A stretch of 64,000 nt of DNA. It comes from Allochromatium vinosum DSM 180. GTDB taxonomy: Bacteria; Pseudomonadota; Gammaproteobacteria; Chromatiales; Chromatiaceae. The translations under genes were made by a program, and so were the position numbers. The DNA is taken from the NCBI RefSeq assembly GCF_000025485.1, contig NC_013851.1:611001-675000 (forward strand), given 5' to 3'. Below the pieces are notes generated by a model, which was not told the origin of the DNA, ran no database searches, and saw only the letters and a program-made list of their open reading frames with translations. Below are positions 49,746-59,695 of the stretch, piece after piece; positions within the stretch are counted from its first letter, which is position 1; the number at the start of each line of letters is the position of its first letter.

Positions 49746-50609
49746 TCAGCGCAGCAACAGTGTCGGAATCCGCGCCGAGCGCAGCAGATCCGAGGTCTTG
49801 CTGCCGAAGAGCAGGGTACGGAGCGGCGAGTGACTGTAAGCGCCCATGATCAGCAGATCGATCTCCTGCTCACACACCGCGTCGGCGATGACCCGCTCGG
49901 CATCACCCGGCACCAGCGCCGCCGACGCCTCGAAACCGGCCTTCTCCAGCGTGGTTCTGGCCCAGTCCAGTTGTTTGGCGCCATCCCTGGTCGCCTTGCC
50001 CGACATCAGCACATGCACCGGCAATCCCTGGAACAGCGGACTCCTGGACACCAGCTCGACACCGCGCCGCGCCATGCCGCCGCCGTCGAAGGCGATCAGC
50101 ACCCGGCGCGGTTCCTGGAACTGTTCGGTGACGGCCAGGATGGGCTTCTTGAGCGCCCGCACCACGCGCTCGACATTGCGCCCGAGATCGCGCTGAGTGG
50201 TCTCGGCCGATTCGCCGCGACGTCCGAGCACGAACAGCCGCACGCTGGACTGCTGCCCGACCAGGGTTTCTTCCAGATCGCCGTGACGCTGGCGCACGTC
50301 GGGCGCGACCGCACCGGCGGCGATGGCACGCTCACGCAGCTGGTTGAGAAAGATCCGCCCCTGTTCACGCGCCGCCTTGCTGCGTGCGGCATCCTCCTCG
50401 GCCAGCTCGGTCAGCAGGGCCTGCTGGGCATTGAAACCGATGGCGCCGCTGTGATCCTTGCCGCTGCCGATCTCGGGATGACGGTCGAGGATGTGCAGCA
50501 ACTCCAGCGGCGCCGACAGACGCCGCGCCGCCCAGGTCGCGGCATCGGTCACGGTCTCGGCGAAGTGCGAGCGATCGACACAGGCCAGGATCTTGTCTTC
50601 GTCATGCAT
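49746..50609 (-). CDS. Tandem universal stress protein
   Basis: This 287-aa protein has two UspA-type domains: residues 1-140 (KILACVDRSHFAETVTDAA) and about 150-287 (RRVLIAFDGGG). The second domain keeps the nucleotide-binding glycine loop, MGAYSHSPLRTLLFGSKTS. Such proteins bind ATP and are linked to stress survival. The preceding gene on the same strand is a SulP transporter, with the Usp ATG 14 bp after the SulP stop; this transporter/Usp pairing is recurrent in bacteria. I start at ATG 50609; an upstream start at 50627 would overlap the SulP stop. Confidence 0.9.
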   Translation of the reverse strand: MHDEDKILACVDRSHFAETVTDAATWAARRLSAPLELLHILDRHPEIGSGKDHSGAIGFNAQQALLTELAEEDAARSKAAREQGRIFLNQLRERAIAAGAVAPDVRQRHGDLEETLVGQQSSVRLFVLGRRGESAETTQRDLGRNVERVVRALKKPILAVTEQFQEPRRVLIAFDGGGMARRGVELVSRSPLFQGLPVHVLMSGKATRDGAKQLDWARTTLEKAGFEASAALVPGDAERVIADAVCEQEIDLLIMGAYSHSPLRTLLFGSKTSDLLRSARIPTLLLR

Positions 50610-50623
50610 GGTTCTGGCTCCTC

Positions 50624-52105
50624 TCAATGATCCGTCAGGCGTGCGACCGCGTCGGGCTTGTCGTGCACCCCGAACTTGTCGATCAGGGTGGCGCTGGCCG
50701 CGTCGAGACCGATGACCTCGACCTCGGTGCCCTCGCGCCGGAACTTGATGACCACCTTGTCGAGCGCACTCACGGCCGTGATGTCCCAGAAATGCGCGCG
50801 GCTGACGTCGATACGCACCCGCTCGATGACCTCCTTGAAGTCGAACGCAGCGACGAAGCGATCGGCCGAGGCGAAGAACACCTGCCCCGTGACCAGATAG
50901 GCGCGGGTGCGCCCCTGCTCCAGCGTGATCGAACTGACCGCCAGCACCTGACCGACCTTGTGGGCGAAGAAGAAGCCCGAGAGCAGCACGCCGACGAGCA
51001 CGCCCTGCGCCAGATCATGGGTCGCGACGACGACGGCGACCGTGGAGATCATCACCACGTTGGCGCCCAGCGGATGTTCGCGCAGATTGCGGATCGAAGC
51101 CCAGTTGAAGGTGCCGATCGAGACCATGATCATCACCGCCACCAGCGCCGCCATCGGGATCTGCGCCACCCACTCGCCGGCGAAGACCACCATCAGCAGC
51201 AGACAGACACCGGCGGTCAGGGTCGAGAGCCGTCCGCGTCCGCCCGATTTCACGTTGATGACCGACTGGCCGATCATGGCGCAACCGGCCATGCCGCCGA
51301 GAAAGCCGGTCGCGACATTGGCCACGCCCTGGCCGACACACTCGCGGTTCTTGTTGCTGCTGGAGTCGGTCAGATCATCGACGATGGTCGCCGTCATCAG
51401 GGATTCGAGCAGGCCCACGACCGCCAGTGTCGCCGAGACCGGGAAGATGATCTGGAGCGTTTCGAACGTGAGCGGGATGTCCGGCAGCAGGAACACCGGC
51501 AGACTGTCGGGCAGCTCGCCCATGTCGCCGACGGTGCGCACGTCCAGCCCCAGATACAGGGTCACGCCGGTCAGCACCAGGATGGTCACGAGCGGCGAGG
51601 GGACGACCTTGGTCAGATAGGGGAACAGATAGATGATCGCCAGCCCGGCGGCCACCAGTGCATAGACCTGCCAGGTCGCGTTCGCCCCGGTCAGCTCCGG
51701 CAACTGCGCCATGAAGATCAGGATCGCCAGCGCATTGACGAAGCCGGTGACGACCGAGCGCGAGACGAAGCGCATCAGCGCGCCGAGCCTCAGCCAGCCG
51801 GCCAGGATCTGGAGCACGCCGGTCAGGACCGTGGCCGCCAGCAGATATTGCAGGCCGTGCTCCTTGACCAGCATCACCATCACCAGCGCCATGGCGCCCG
51901 TGGCCGCCGAGATCATGCCCGGACGCCCGCCGACGAAGGCGGTGACCGTGGCGATACAGAAGGAGGCATAGAGGCCGACCTTGGGGTCGACGCCGGCGAT
52001 GATCGAAAACGCGATCGCCTCCGGGATCAGTGCCAGCGCGACCACCAGGCCGGCGAGCAGATCGTTGCGGACGTTGGAGAACCAGTCCTGACGGATGGAG
52101 TTCAT
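50624..52105 (-). CDS. SulP-family transporter, BicA-like
   Basis: This 493-aa protein has the SulP membrane core ([60 protein letters not shown]) and a C-terminal STAS domain ([20 protein letters not shown]). The sequence is closer to the BicA/Na+-bicarbonate branch than to the SulP in the rnf operon, so inorganic carbon uptake is plausible for an autotroph; this is inference. Its partner gene downstream is a universal stress protein. Confidence 0.88.
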   Translation of the reverse strand: MNSIRQDWFSNVRNDLLAGLVVALALIPEAIAFSIIAGVDPKVGLYASFCIATVTAFVGGRPGMISAATGAMALVMVMLVKEHGLQYLLAATVLTGVLQILAGWLRLGALMRFVSRSVVTGFVNALAILIFMAQLPELTGANATWQVYALVAAGLAIIYLFPYLTKVVPSPLVTILVLTGVTLYLGLDVRTVGDMGELPDSLPVFLLPDIPLTFETLQIIFPVSATLAVVGLLESLMTATIVDDLTDSSSNKNRECVGQGVANVATGFLGGMAGCAMIGQSVINVKSGGRGRLSTLTAGVCLLLMVVFAGEWVAQIPMAALVAVMIMVSIGTFNWASIRNLREHPLGANVVMISTVAVVVATHDLAQGVLVGVLLSGFFFAHKVGQVLAVSSITLEQGRTRAYLVTGQVFFASADRFVAAFDFKEVIERVRIDVSRAHFWDITAVSALDKVVIKFRREGTEVEVIGLDAASATLIDKFGVHDKPDAVARLTDH

Positions 52106-52409
52106 GCGAAATGGCTACCTTCGCGGCTGGAGCCGAGCGGATCGGCGATGAATCGGGGAACGCGAAGGCCGGCGCCTGGATGGCGGATGGTTCGATCGGT
52201 GAACCGGATAGGGTCGGAGAACAGCGCGGACATCAGGGCGCGGCATCGCGTCGAGGGTCGGACGAAGCGTCTGGAGAACGCCGGTCGAGCCGAAATGTCT
52301 ACACTGGCGGATGACTCCTACATCGGAAAGGGCGGTAAGGAATGGCCGGCAGGATAACGAACGCCTGTGCCGATGGCAACCGTGGCCTGTGTTATCGCTC
52401 AGCGGTCAT
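52106..52409. other. Intergenic region between moaA and the SulP gene
   Basis: A 304-bp gap upstream of the SulP/Usp pair and downstream of moaA (all minus strand). I see no gene, no strong terminator and no repeat; it presumably holds the SulP promoter. Confidence 0.5.
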
Positions 52410-53396
52410 TCACCCCCCGGTCATCGACATGAAGCGCACCACCTGCCCCGGTCGCTCATTGAACTCATGGCGCTCGGGCTTCAGGGCGATCGCCTGACGC
52501 AGATGGGCCTGGAGTTCGGCTGCACCGATGCCGGTGCGCAACAGTTCGCGCAGCGGATAGCTGTGATCCTGACCCAGACACAGATAGAGCGTCCCTTCGA
52601 CGGTCAGCCGCACCCGGTTGCAGGTGGCGCAGAAGTGTTGCGACAGCGGTGTGATGAAACCGAGTCGGGTCTCGGTTCCGGCGACCCGATAGTAACGAGC
52701 CGGACCGCCGCCGGGCAGGATGTCCGGGATCAGCTCGAAACGCTGCTCCAGCCGCCGTTTGATCGGCTCCAGGTCGCCGAAGGCGCTCATGGCTGCCTGT
52801 CCGGTCGCCCCCATCGGCATGGTCTCGATCAGACGCAGGGTGAAGCCACGTGCGGCGCAGTAGTCGAGGATGTCCTCGATCTCGGTGTCGTTGACGCCGC
52901 GCATCACTACCGTATTGACGCGGATCGGCTCCATGCCGGCCTCCCGAGCCGCCGCGATGCCGCGCCGCACCCGCTCCAGATCGCCGCCCGTGATCTGGCG
53001 GAAGACCTCCGGATTCAGACTGTCGAGACTGACATTGAGCCGTCGCACACCGGCACGCGCCAGCGGCCCGGCAAGCGACTCCAGTTGCGTCGCATTGCTC
53101 GACAGCGAGAGGTCGTCGAGACCGGGCAGGGCCGACAGGCGCGCGGCCAGTTCGGTCAGGCCGCGCCGCATCAGCGGCTCGCCCCCGGTCAGACGCACGC
53201 GCCGCACGCCCAGTGCCGTGAAGGCCGCGACCACGCGCTCGATCTCTTCGAAGCTCAACCAGTGTGCCGGCTCCTCGAACCCCTTGAAGCCCTTGGGCAG
53301 ACAATAGCCGCAGCGCAGATCGCAGCGATCCGTGACCGAGAGACGCAGATAGTCGATGCGCCGACCAAAGGGATCGGTCAGTGAGGCGTCGCTCAT
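52410..53396 (-). CDS. moaA: GTP 3',8-cyclase MoaA
   Basis: This 328-aa radical SAM enzyme converts GTP to the cyclic intermediate of molybdenum cofactor synthesis. The N-terminal cluster motif is CDLRCGYC (CxxxCxxC). The C-terminal second cluster has CATCNRVRLTVEGTLYLC. The conserved terminal Gly-Gly (MSMTGG) needed for activity is present. The start at ATG 53396 (MSDASLTDPFGRRIDYLRLS) fits the family. It is not next to other moa genes here. Confidence 0.95.
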   Translation of the reverse strand: MSDASLTDPFGRRIDYLRLSVTDRCDLRCGYCLPKGFKGFEEPAHWLSFEEIERVVAAFTALGVRRVRLTGGEPLMRRGLTELAARLSALPGLDDLSLSSNATQLESLAGPLARAGVRRLNVSLDSLNPEVFRQITGGDLERVRRGIAAAREAGMEPIRVNTVVMRGVNDTEIEDILDYCAARGFTLRLIETMPMGATGQAAMSAFGDLEPIKRRLEQRFELIPDILPGGGPARYYRVAGTETRLGFITPLSQHFCATCNRVRLTVEGTLYLCLGQDHSYPLRELLRTGIGAAELQAHLRQAIALKPERHEFNERPGQVVRFMSMTGG

Positions 53397-53489
53397 TCTC
53401 GGTGTCCTCGTTGTGTGATTGAGCCGCCATGGTCGTGTGCGCCGAGCGCATCCGCCATGAAATTTGCCGTCGAGCACCATCGGCTCGAA

Positions 53490-55217
53490 TCAGTGGGCGC
53501 GTGGCAGCTTGAGTCCTACCTGGATGACGCGATCCTCGTCGACCGCACGCACCACCAGTTCCAGGCTGCCGAGCTGGAGCCGGTCGCCGACCACGGGGTG
53601 GGCATTGAGTTCGCGCCGGATCAGGGTATCGAGCGTGAGCTGTCCATCGCCATTCGGAACCTTCAGGCCATAGAAGGCACAGAGATCGGCCAGCCGGGCT
53701 TCGCCGGCAAGCACGAACTCACCGAAGAAGGCGCGCTCCGACAGACGCTCGGTCTCGGGCGCGGCGACGAAGAGCCGGTCCAGCTCGGCCAGATCGCCCG
53801 GATCGGCCAGCAGATAGACATGATCGCCTGCGCGCGCCGTCACCGGGCCGCACTGATCGAGCAGCCGTCCATCGCGCAGCACGGCGACCAGGCGCGAGCC
53901 GGGCGGCAGACGTGTTTGAGCCACCGAAGTTTCGACGACGATCGGGGCATTCTCCGCCAGTCGGTAGCCGACCAGTTCCAGTTCCTGCTGACCTGGGATG
54001 TCGAGTTCCACACGCTGCAGCAGATGGGTGCTGGGCGGAACCTCCAGATCCAGCCGGCGTGCCAGCCCGATGACCGTCCAGCCCTGGATCAGCAGCGAGA
54101 CCAGGACCACGAAGAAGACGATGTTGAAGATCATCGGCGCCTGGGTCAGCCCGGCGAGCAGCGGGAAGAGCGCCAGGATGATGGGCACGGCCCCGCGCAG
54201 CCCGACCCAGCCGATGAAGACCTGTTCGCGCCAGGGAAAGCGGAAGGGCAGCAGACACAGCCAGACGGCCAGCGGGCGCGCCGCCAGGATCAGCACCAGC
54301 GCGAACAGCAGCGCATCGGGCGCCACCGGCAGCAGATCCGAGGGTGTGACCAGCAGTCCCAGCATCAGGAACATGCCGATCTGGGCCAGCCGGGCCAGAC
54401 CGTCGTGAAAGCGCTTGATCTCCAGACGCGATTCGAGCGGGCGGTTGCCGATCACGATGCCGGCCAGATAGATGGCCAGAAAGCCGCTGCCGTTCAGTGT
54501 GGCCGTGATCCCGAACAGACAGAGTCCGCCGGCCATGATCGCCAGCGGGTGGAGTCCGGCCGACATCTTCAGTCGGTTGACGAGCCACACCAGGACGAAG
54601 CCGCCCGCCAGCCCGAACAGGGCGCCCAGCCCCATCTGGCGCGCGAACTCGCTCAGGAGCATCCAGCCAGGGTTGCCGCGATCGCTCAGGATCAGCTCGA
54701 TCAGGGCGATGGTCAGAAAGATCGCCATGGGATCATTGCTGCCCGATTCGATCTCCAGGGTGGCGCCGACACGCTGTTTGAGTTCGATGCCATTGGAACG
54801 CAGCAGCGAGAACACCGCTGCCGCGTCGGTCGAGCCGACGATGGCCCCGAGCAGCAGACCCTCCAGCCAGTCCAGATCCAGCCACCAGACCGCGAACAGG
54901 CCGGTGATGGCGGTGGTGATGAGCACGCCCAGGGTCGCCAGTCCGAGCGCCGGGCGCAGACCGACGCGAAAATCCTTGTAGCAGGTGGCCAGACCGCCGT
55001 CGAACAGGATGACGGCCAGCGCCAGATTGCCGAGCAGATGCGCGAGCTGGACGTCGTCGAAGGCGATGCCGCCCGGACCGTCCTCGCCGAACAGCATCCC
55101 CATCACCAGGAACACCAGCAACAGCGGCGCCCCGACGCGCGCCGTCACCACGCTCGCCAGCACGCTGACGAAGACGACGGCCGAGCCGAGCAGGATGATG
55201 TGGTTGGTCAGTTCCAT
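53490..55217 (-). CDS. Potassium/proton antiporter (CvrA/NhaP2-like)
   Basis: This 575-aa protein has a CPA1-type antiporter core of 12-13 helices (residues about 5-390; GSTDAAAVFSLLRSNG and LEIESGSNDPMAIFLTIALI hold the ion-binding Asp residues). A TrkA-C domain follows (about 400-485, NAPIVVETSVAQTRLPPGS), then a CorC/HlyC-like C-terminal domain (about 495-570). This three-part layout is that of K+/H+ antiporters that adjust cytoplasmic potassium and volume. Confidence 0.9.
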   Translation of the reverse strand: MELTNHIILLGSAVVFVSVLASVVTARVGAPLLLVFLVMGMLFGEDGPGGIAFDDVQLAHLLGNLALAVILFDGGLATCYKDFRVGLRPALGLATLGVLITTAITGLFAVWWLDLDWLEGLLLGAIVGSTDAAAVFSLLRSNGIELKQRVGATLEIESGSNDPMAIFLTIALIELILSDRGNPGWMLLSEFARQMGLGALFGLAGGFVLVWLVNRLKMSAGLHPLAIMAGGLCLFGITATLNGSGFLAIYLAGIVIGNRPLESRLEIKRFHDGLARLAQIGMFLMLGLLVTPSDLLPVAPDALLFALVLILAARPLAVWLCLLPFRFPWREQVFIGWVGLRGAVPIILALFPLLAGLTQAPMIFNIVFFVVLVSLLIQGWTVIGLARRLDLEVPPSTHLLQRVELDIPGQQELELVGYRLAENAPIVVETSVAQTRLPPGSRLVAVLRDGRLLDQCGPVTARAGDHVYLLADPGDLAELDRLFVAAPETERLSERAFFGEFVLAGEARLADLCAFYGLKVPNGDGQLTLDTLIRRELNAHPVVGDRLQLGSLELVVRAVDEDRVIQVGLKLPRAH

Positions 55218-55259
55218 GGTGGGCGTTCCGTCGAGCGGTCGATGTCGGTCGTGAAGACT

Positions 55260-56036
55260 TCAGACGGCCCGGCCGTTCTCGACCCGCAGCGCGCGTCCGG
55301 TCAGTCCGCGTCCATCGGGGCCGAGCAGCTGCACATAGGCGCCGGTCACGGTCGCCGGGTCCGGGTGACTGTTGGGGTCTTCCCCCGGATAGAGGCTGGC
55401 GCGCATCGCGGTGCGCAGGACGCCGGGATCGAGACTGTTGACGCGGAGGCGGCCGGATTCGCGGGTCTCTTCGGCCAGCACCTGCATCAGACCCTCGATG
55501 CCGAACTTGGCGGCGGCGTAGGCGCCCCAGTAGGCCAGCCCCTGGCGTCCGACCCGGTCGGCGGTGAAGACGATGGAGGCGTCCTCGGCCAGACGCAGCA
55601 GCGGCAGACAGGCCTGGGTGAGCATGAAGGGCGCGTTGAGGTTGATGCGGATCACCCGCTCCCATTCGGAGGCGTCATAGTCGTCGATCCGGCTCAGGAA
55701 GGGCGCGGAGGCGGCGCAATGGACCAGACCATCGAGCCGCTCGAAGGTGTCGCCGATGACGTTGGCCGCCGCGATGAAGTCACGCTCGGTCGCGGTTTCC
55801 AGATCGAGCGGCAGGATGGCCGGTTCGGGATGACCGGCGTCGAGGATCCGGTCGTAAACCGGCTCCAGGTCGGCCTGATCGAAGGATGAGAGGATGACGG
55901 TCGCGCCCTCGGCGGCGCAGGCCAGGGCGACGGCGCGGCCCAGTCCCTCCAGGGCGCCGGTGACGAGGATGACGCGGTCCTGGAGTCGGCCGCCGGTGGT
56001 CAGTGATGGATCGGTGGACATGCTTGATTCAGTCAT
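55260..56036 (-). CDS. Short-chain dehydrogenase, YciK-like
   Basis: This 258-aa SDR has a Rossmann start VILVTGALEGLGRAVALACA (TGxxxGxG), an NAG-like position replaced by HCAASAP, and the catalytic YxxxK as YAAAKFGIEG. The length and the SFDQADLEPVYDRI region resemble YciK. The catalytic Ser position reads FTADRVGRQG, so the classical triad Ser is displaced or missing; substrate unknown. It lies 18 bp after gph, suggesting an operon ubiG-gph-SDR. Confidence 0.85.
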   Translation of the reverse strand: MTESSMSTDPSLTTGGRLQDRVILVTGALEGLGRAVALACAAEGATVILSSFDQADLEPVYDRILDAGHPEPAILPLDLETATERDFIAAANVIGDTFERLDGLVHCAASAPFLSRIDDYDASEWERVIRINLNAPFMLTQACLPLLRLAEDASIVFTADRVGRQGLAYWGAYAAAKFGIEGLMQVLAEETRESGRLRVNSLDPGVLRTAMRASLYPGEDPNSHPDPATVTGAYVQLLGPDGRGLTGRALRVENGRAV

Positions 56037-56054
56037 CGCTTCGGTGAACGGTGG

Positions 56055-56747
56055 TCAATGATCGCGGCCGGCTTCATAGGCAAGCCAGTCGAGCAGTTGC
56101 AGCGGATGGTCGATCATCCCATGCGCGCCCCAGGCGCGGGGATCGTCGTCCGGTCCCAGATAGCCGAAGAGCGCCGCGAGCGTGCCCATGCCGGCCGCCA
56201 GTCCGGCCTGGATGTCGCGCTCGGCATCCCCGACGTACCAGCCGCGCTCGGGGTCGACGCCCAGCAGATCGCACGCATAGAGCAGCGGATCGGGATGGGG
56301 TTTGGGATGCGGCGTGGTGTCGCCGCAGACCAGACAGGCGAGGCGCTCCAGGAAGCCGAGCCGCTCCAGCAGAGGCTCGGCGAGCGCGGTCGACTTGTTG
56401 GTGACGATGCCCCAGGGCAGACCGCGTGCCTCCAGCGCGTCGACCAGCTCGACCATGCCCGGAAGGGGCGCGGTCCGGTCGACTAGAGCGCTTTCGTAGA
56501 TGCGCAGATATTCACGGCGCAGCGGCTCGTAGTCGGGATCCTCGGGTTTGAGTCCGAAGCCGACCTTGAGGATGCCGGGCGCGCCGTGCGAGGCGTAGGG
56601 CCGCACCCGTGCAAAGGGCAGGGGCGCGCGTCCGTGACGATGCAGGAGCCTGTTCAACGCGGCGGCCATGTCGGGCGCCGTATCAGCGAAGGTGCCATCG
56701 AGATCGAAGAGCACGACGCCATCGCGCGGCGGACGCGGATCAGCCAT
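56055..56747 (-). CDS. gph: Phosphoglycolate phosphatase (HAD family)
   Basis: This 230-aa HAD hydrolase removes phosphate from 2-phosphoglycolate, the product of RubisCO oxygenation and of DNA repair. Motif I is [14 protein letters not shown], motif II is GIVTNKS, and motif III/IV is [18 protein letters not shown]. The Phe-Ala after GT replaces the usual Leu-Val/Ile. It overlaps ubiG by 8 bp, an arrangement common in gammaproteobacteria. Confidence 0.9.
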   Translation of the reverse strand: MADPRPPRDGVVLFDLDGTFADTAPDMAAALNRLLHRHGRAPLPFARVRPYASHGAPGILKVGFGLKPEDPDYEPLRREYLRIYESALVDRTAPLPGMVELVDALEARGLPWGIVTNKSTALAEPLLERLGFLERLACLVCGDTTPHPKPHPDPLLYACDLLGVDPERGWYVGDAERDIQAGLAAGMGTLAALFGYLGPDDDPRAWGAHGMIDHPLQLLDWLAYEAGRDH

Positions 56748-57462
56748 GGGTGTCGCGCACGCAGGTCACGAGATAGTTCACATCCAGGTCGTGCGGGTCG
56801 AGCCGGTAGACCTGGGTGAGCGGATTGTAGACCATGCCGGTCATGTCGGTGGTGCGCAGCGCGGTCGGACGAACCCAGGCATCGAGCTCGGACGGGCGGA
56901 TGAAGCGCGCGTAGTCGTGCGTGCCGCGCGGCAGCATGCGCATGATGTATTCGGCCCCGACCACGGCCATCAGATAGGACTTGGGATTGCGGTTGAGCGT
57001 GGAGAAGAACACCCAGCCGCCGGGCCGCACCAGACGCGCGCAGGCGTCGACCACCGAGGCCGGATTGGGCACGTGTTCGAGCATCTCCATGCAGGTGACG
57101 GCATCGAAGGCGCCGGGCTGCTCCAGCGCCAGGGTCTCGACCGGCACGCGCCGGTATTCGACCTCCACGCCGCTTTCGAGCGTATGGAGTTCGGCCACGC
57201 GCAGCGGCATGTCGCCCATGTCGATGCCCATGACCTGCGCACCGCGCAGGGCCATGCCTTCCGAGAGGATGCCGCCGCCGCAGCCGACGTCGAGCACGCG
57301 CTTGCCGGCCAGTCCGCCGGCGCCGCGCTCGACATAGTCCAGACGCAGCGGATTGATGTCGTGCAACGTCTTGAATTCGCTGTGCGGATCCCACCAGCGC
57401 GAGGCCAGGGCCTCGAACTTGCTGATCTCGGCGTGATCGACGTTGTGATGCTGTTCGCTCAT
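56740..57462 (-). CDS. ubiG: Ubiquinone O-methyltransferase UbiG
   Basis: This 240-aa SAM-dependent methyltransferase performs both O-methylations in ubiquinone synthesis. The SAM motif is [13 protein letters not shown]. Family blocks [30 protein letters not shown] and [20 protein letters not shown] are all present. The start is ATG 57462 ([20 protein letters not shown]); the longer frame from 57519 adds no conserved residues. It is the first gene of the ubiG-gph-SDR cluster and divergent from the SCP2 gene. Confidence 0.95.
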   Translation of the reverse strand: MSEQHHNVDHAEISKFEALASRWWDPHSEFKTLHDINPLRLDYVERGAGGLAGKRVLDVGCGGGILSEGMALRGAQVMGIDMGDMPLRVAELHTLESGVEVEYRRVPVETLALEQPGAFDAVTCMEMLEHVPNPASVVDACARLVRPGGWVFFSTLNRNPKSYLMAVVGAEYIMRMLPRGTHDYARFIRPSELDAWVRPTALRTTDMTGMVYNPLTQVYRLDPHDLDVNYLVTCVRDTHG

Positions 57463-57615
57463 GGTGTCAGGGGTCCAATGCTGGCTTAGGGATGGTGACA
57501 TTCTAAACTGCTTGGTCACTATTCTTGAGGTCGATCCTGTTAGAATCCTCGTTCACGCAGGTCTGAGCCTGCGTCGACAATGAACCAAGCTGCTCACACT
57601 GGAGGATCGATACAC

Positions 57616-58035
57616 ATGTCCGCACTCTTTTCCGATGGTTGGATGAAGCAACTCATGGACGCCTGGAACAACGAACCCGAGGTGTGCGACAAGCTCGCCG
57701 AGATCGACTTCAACTCGGTCATCACCTGCGGGTTCAAGGACGAAGAGAATCCGCGCGGCGTGTTCGTGGTCGAGAAGGGCGTCTGCGTGCGTGCGGGCGA
57801 CTGGTCCGAGAGCGATCCGGCCCCGAACTGGGACATGCGCGCCGACCTGAAAGACTGGCTCAAATGGGTCGAGAACGGTATCGGCATGACCGGCATGGGT
57901 GCGGCCTTCATGACCGGCAAGCTCAAGTTCAAGGTGGGTGACTACAAGGCCATCATCAAGGATCCGCGCATGGCCAACCCCTTCGTCAAGAGCTTCGGTC
58001 TGATGCAGCAGCTCGACACCGACGAGATCAAGTGA
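57616..58035 (+). CDS. SCP2 sterol-binding domain protein
   Basis: This 139-aa protein is a stand-alone SCP2-like lipid-binding domain: WMKQLMDAWNNEPEVCDKLA at the start, and NWDMRADLKDWLKWVENGIG plus FMTGKLKFKVGDYKAIIKDP in the second half, the latter being the typical GKLKxxGD strand. Such domains bind hydrophobic ligands in a cytoplasmic tunnel; the ligand is unknown. The start ATG at 57616 follows GGAGGA. A strong terminator follows 25 bp after the stop. Confidence 0.88.
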   Translation: MSALFSDGWMKQLMDAWNNEPEVCDKLAEIDFNSVITCGFKDEENPRGVFVVEKGVCVRAGDWSESDPAPNWDMRADLKDWLKWVENGIGMTGMGAAFMTGKLKFKVGDYKAIIKDPRMANPFVKSFGLMQQLDTDEIK

Positions 58036-58060
58036 TCGGTTCGTTCCGATCCATACGCAA

Positions 58061-58086
58061 AGCCCGCCGGCCGGCGGGCTTTTTTG
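58061..58086 (+). terminator. Rho-independent terminator after the SCP2 gene
   Basis: AGCCCGCCGG and CCGGCGGGCT form a perfect 20-bp palindrome (the fold needs a few central bases as loop), followed at once by a run of six T. It is the clearest intrinsic terminator in the window. Confidence 0.93.
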
Positions 58087-58149
58087 CATACAGCGCCAGG
58101 TGAGGGCGGAACGCCTGGCCGTCGATCGACGTGGGTTCCGCCGGCGGTC

Positions 58150-59529
58150 TCACCAGGTCAGAACCACTTCCGCGCGCACGAAGAACGAGTCGTTGCGGCG
58201 GTTGTCGGCATAGTAGTCACCCGGCATCAGATACTCGGCGACCAGATGCCCCGAGACGTTCTGGCTGAACTTGCTCTTGAGCCATGCCGTCAACAGATGT
58301 CCACGGAAGTCGCCGTCGCCACTCAGATTGACCATCTGCGCGGCGGTGCGGGTGCTCTGCTCATCGGCCCATAGCGCGTGGTAGTCGACCAGGAGCTGGG
58401 TCGTCGGATGCACCTGAGCGATCCAGCCGACATTGAAGCGCTGGAGGTTGGTCGCCTCGCCCACGCGCGACTCCAGCGGCCACTGATAGATCATCAGCTC
58501 GCTCCACTGCGGCCAGCGGCCCCAGAGCGGATCGAAGGCCTGATCGTCGGCGCTGTCCGGGTCGTCGCCTGACAGGTACTCGAAGTCGGCGTGGAGCTGA
58601 TTCTTGAGCGAATCGTTGAAGCTGTAGGTCAGGCGGCCGTTGAAGCCGAAGGCGCTCAGATCACGGTCGTTGCGCGTGCCCCATTCATAGGCGGTCTCGG
58701 CGCGCAGCGACCAGTTGGGCGTGAGCTTGGAATCGGCACGCAGACCCGCCGCATAGATGTCGCCCGAATCACTGGGTGACGTGAAGGGCGTGCCATTGTT
58801 GATGCGCAGGTTGCGCGGCGTGAGATTCGGGTCGTTGTGCTTGTAGATGAAGTAGCCGTCGAGATCCGTGCCCTCGATCAGCGACTTGTTGCGCCCATAG
58901 ACGATGACGCCGGTCTCGTGCTGCTCGGTCTGATCCTCGACCTCGCCGTTGAGCGACTGCGGGAAGCGTCCGGTGTCGGCGCTCTGGTCGATGTAGATGA
59001 GATCGAGCGTGGTGCCGAGCGACGCCAGGCTGTAGGTGGCGCGGGCGGCGTCGAGATAGATGCTGCGCGAGCCGTCGAGCGGCGTGCCCTCGAACACCAG
59101 CCAGCCGTTGCCCAGGACGATGTCCTGGCGTCCGACCTTGAGCGAGAGCGGCGAGCCGCCGATCTGCTTGGCGCCGATCGTGAGCTGATCGAACAGGATG
59201 CCGCCGCTGTACCAGTTCTCGAAGCCGGCTGCCGGCCAGTTGGAGCGGGCGGGATCCTGGTAGTGGCGCCCCTCCCACATCAGGCGCGCGCTGGCTTCCA
59301 ACTGATCGCCGAACGTGTAGGAACCCCAGAGCCGTCCGCGATAGCGCTCGAAGGTGCGATCACCCGTGGCGCTGTCGGCGTCCAGGCCCACGTTGTCGAT
59401 CCAGACCTGACGCAGACGCAGGTCCGCGCCCCATTTGAAGGGACCGCTGGTCTGTTCGGCCGAAACCGCCGAGCAGATGAGTGTGGCGCCGAGTCCGGCG
59501 GCCAGAAGCTTGTTCTTCTTAGAATTCAT
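58150..59529 (-). CDS. Outer-membrane barrel, alginate-export/porin-like
   Basis: This 459-aa protein has a signal peptide (MNSKKNKLLAAGLGATLICSAVSA) and then a barrel rich in alternating strands ending in a C-terminal aromatic-hydrophobic strand (FFVRAEVVLTW), the outer-membrane sorting signal. The start FKWGADLRLRQVWIDN and KVGRQDIVLGNGWLVFEGTP match the alginate-export family of barrels, used for many small molecules. It shares an operon with a sodium:solute symporter, so it may form the outer-membrane entry for the same solute. The start ATG 59529 lies within the end of the small accessory gene. Confidence 0.8.
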   Translation of the reverse strand: MNSKKNKLLAAGLGATLICSAVSAEQTSGPFKWGADLRLRQVWIDNVGLDADSATGDRTFERYRGRLWGSYTFGDQLEASARLMWEGRHYQDPARSNWPAAGFENWYSGGILFDQLTIGAKQIGGSPLSLKVGRQDIVLGNGWLVFEGTPLDGSRSIYLDAARATYSLASLGTTLDLIYIDQSADTGRFPQSLNGEVEDQTEQHETGVIVYGRNKSLIEGTDLDGYFIYKHNDPNLTPRNLRINNGTPFTSPSDSGDIYAAGLRADSKLTPNWSLRAETAYEWGTRNDRDLSAFGFNGRLTYSFNDSLKNQLHADFEYLSGDDPDSADDQAFDPLWGRWPQWSELMIYQWPLESRVGEATNLQRFNVGWIAQVHPTTQLLVDYHALWADEQSTRTAAQMVNLSGDGDFRGHLLTAWLKSKFSQNVSGHLVAEYLMPGDYYADNRRNDSFFVRAEVVLTW

Positions 59530-59689
59530 CGTCCACCTTCTTTTCTTCGAGCGCCCACTGGCGGTCTTCGTCAGTGACTTCGTCGCGCGCGGCATTGCGG
59601 CGAATCAGGCCATAGAGAATGCTCAGGACGGCCAGGGCGATGATGCCCAGGTAGGCCGTGAGCACGAAGGGATCGTCGAGACCCAGCAT
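59519..59689 (-). CDS. Symporter small accessory protein (56 aa)
   Basis: This 56-aa gene starts ATG at 59689, 6 bp after the symporter stop, and ends TAA at 59519. It has one membrane helix at residues 9-29 (VLTAYLGIIALAVLSILYGL) followed by a charged tail (IRRNAARDEVTDEDRQWALE). Short helical proteins beginning MLGLDDPFVL directly next to SSS-family symporters are known as symporter small accessory proteins. Its stop overlaps the porin start by 11 bp, so all three genes are coupled. Confidence 0.8.
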   Translation of the reverse strand: MLGLDDPFVLTAYLGIIALAVLSILYGLIRRNAARDEVTDEDRQWALEEKKVDDEF

Positions 59690-59695
59690 GATGGT

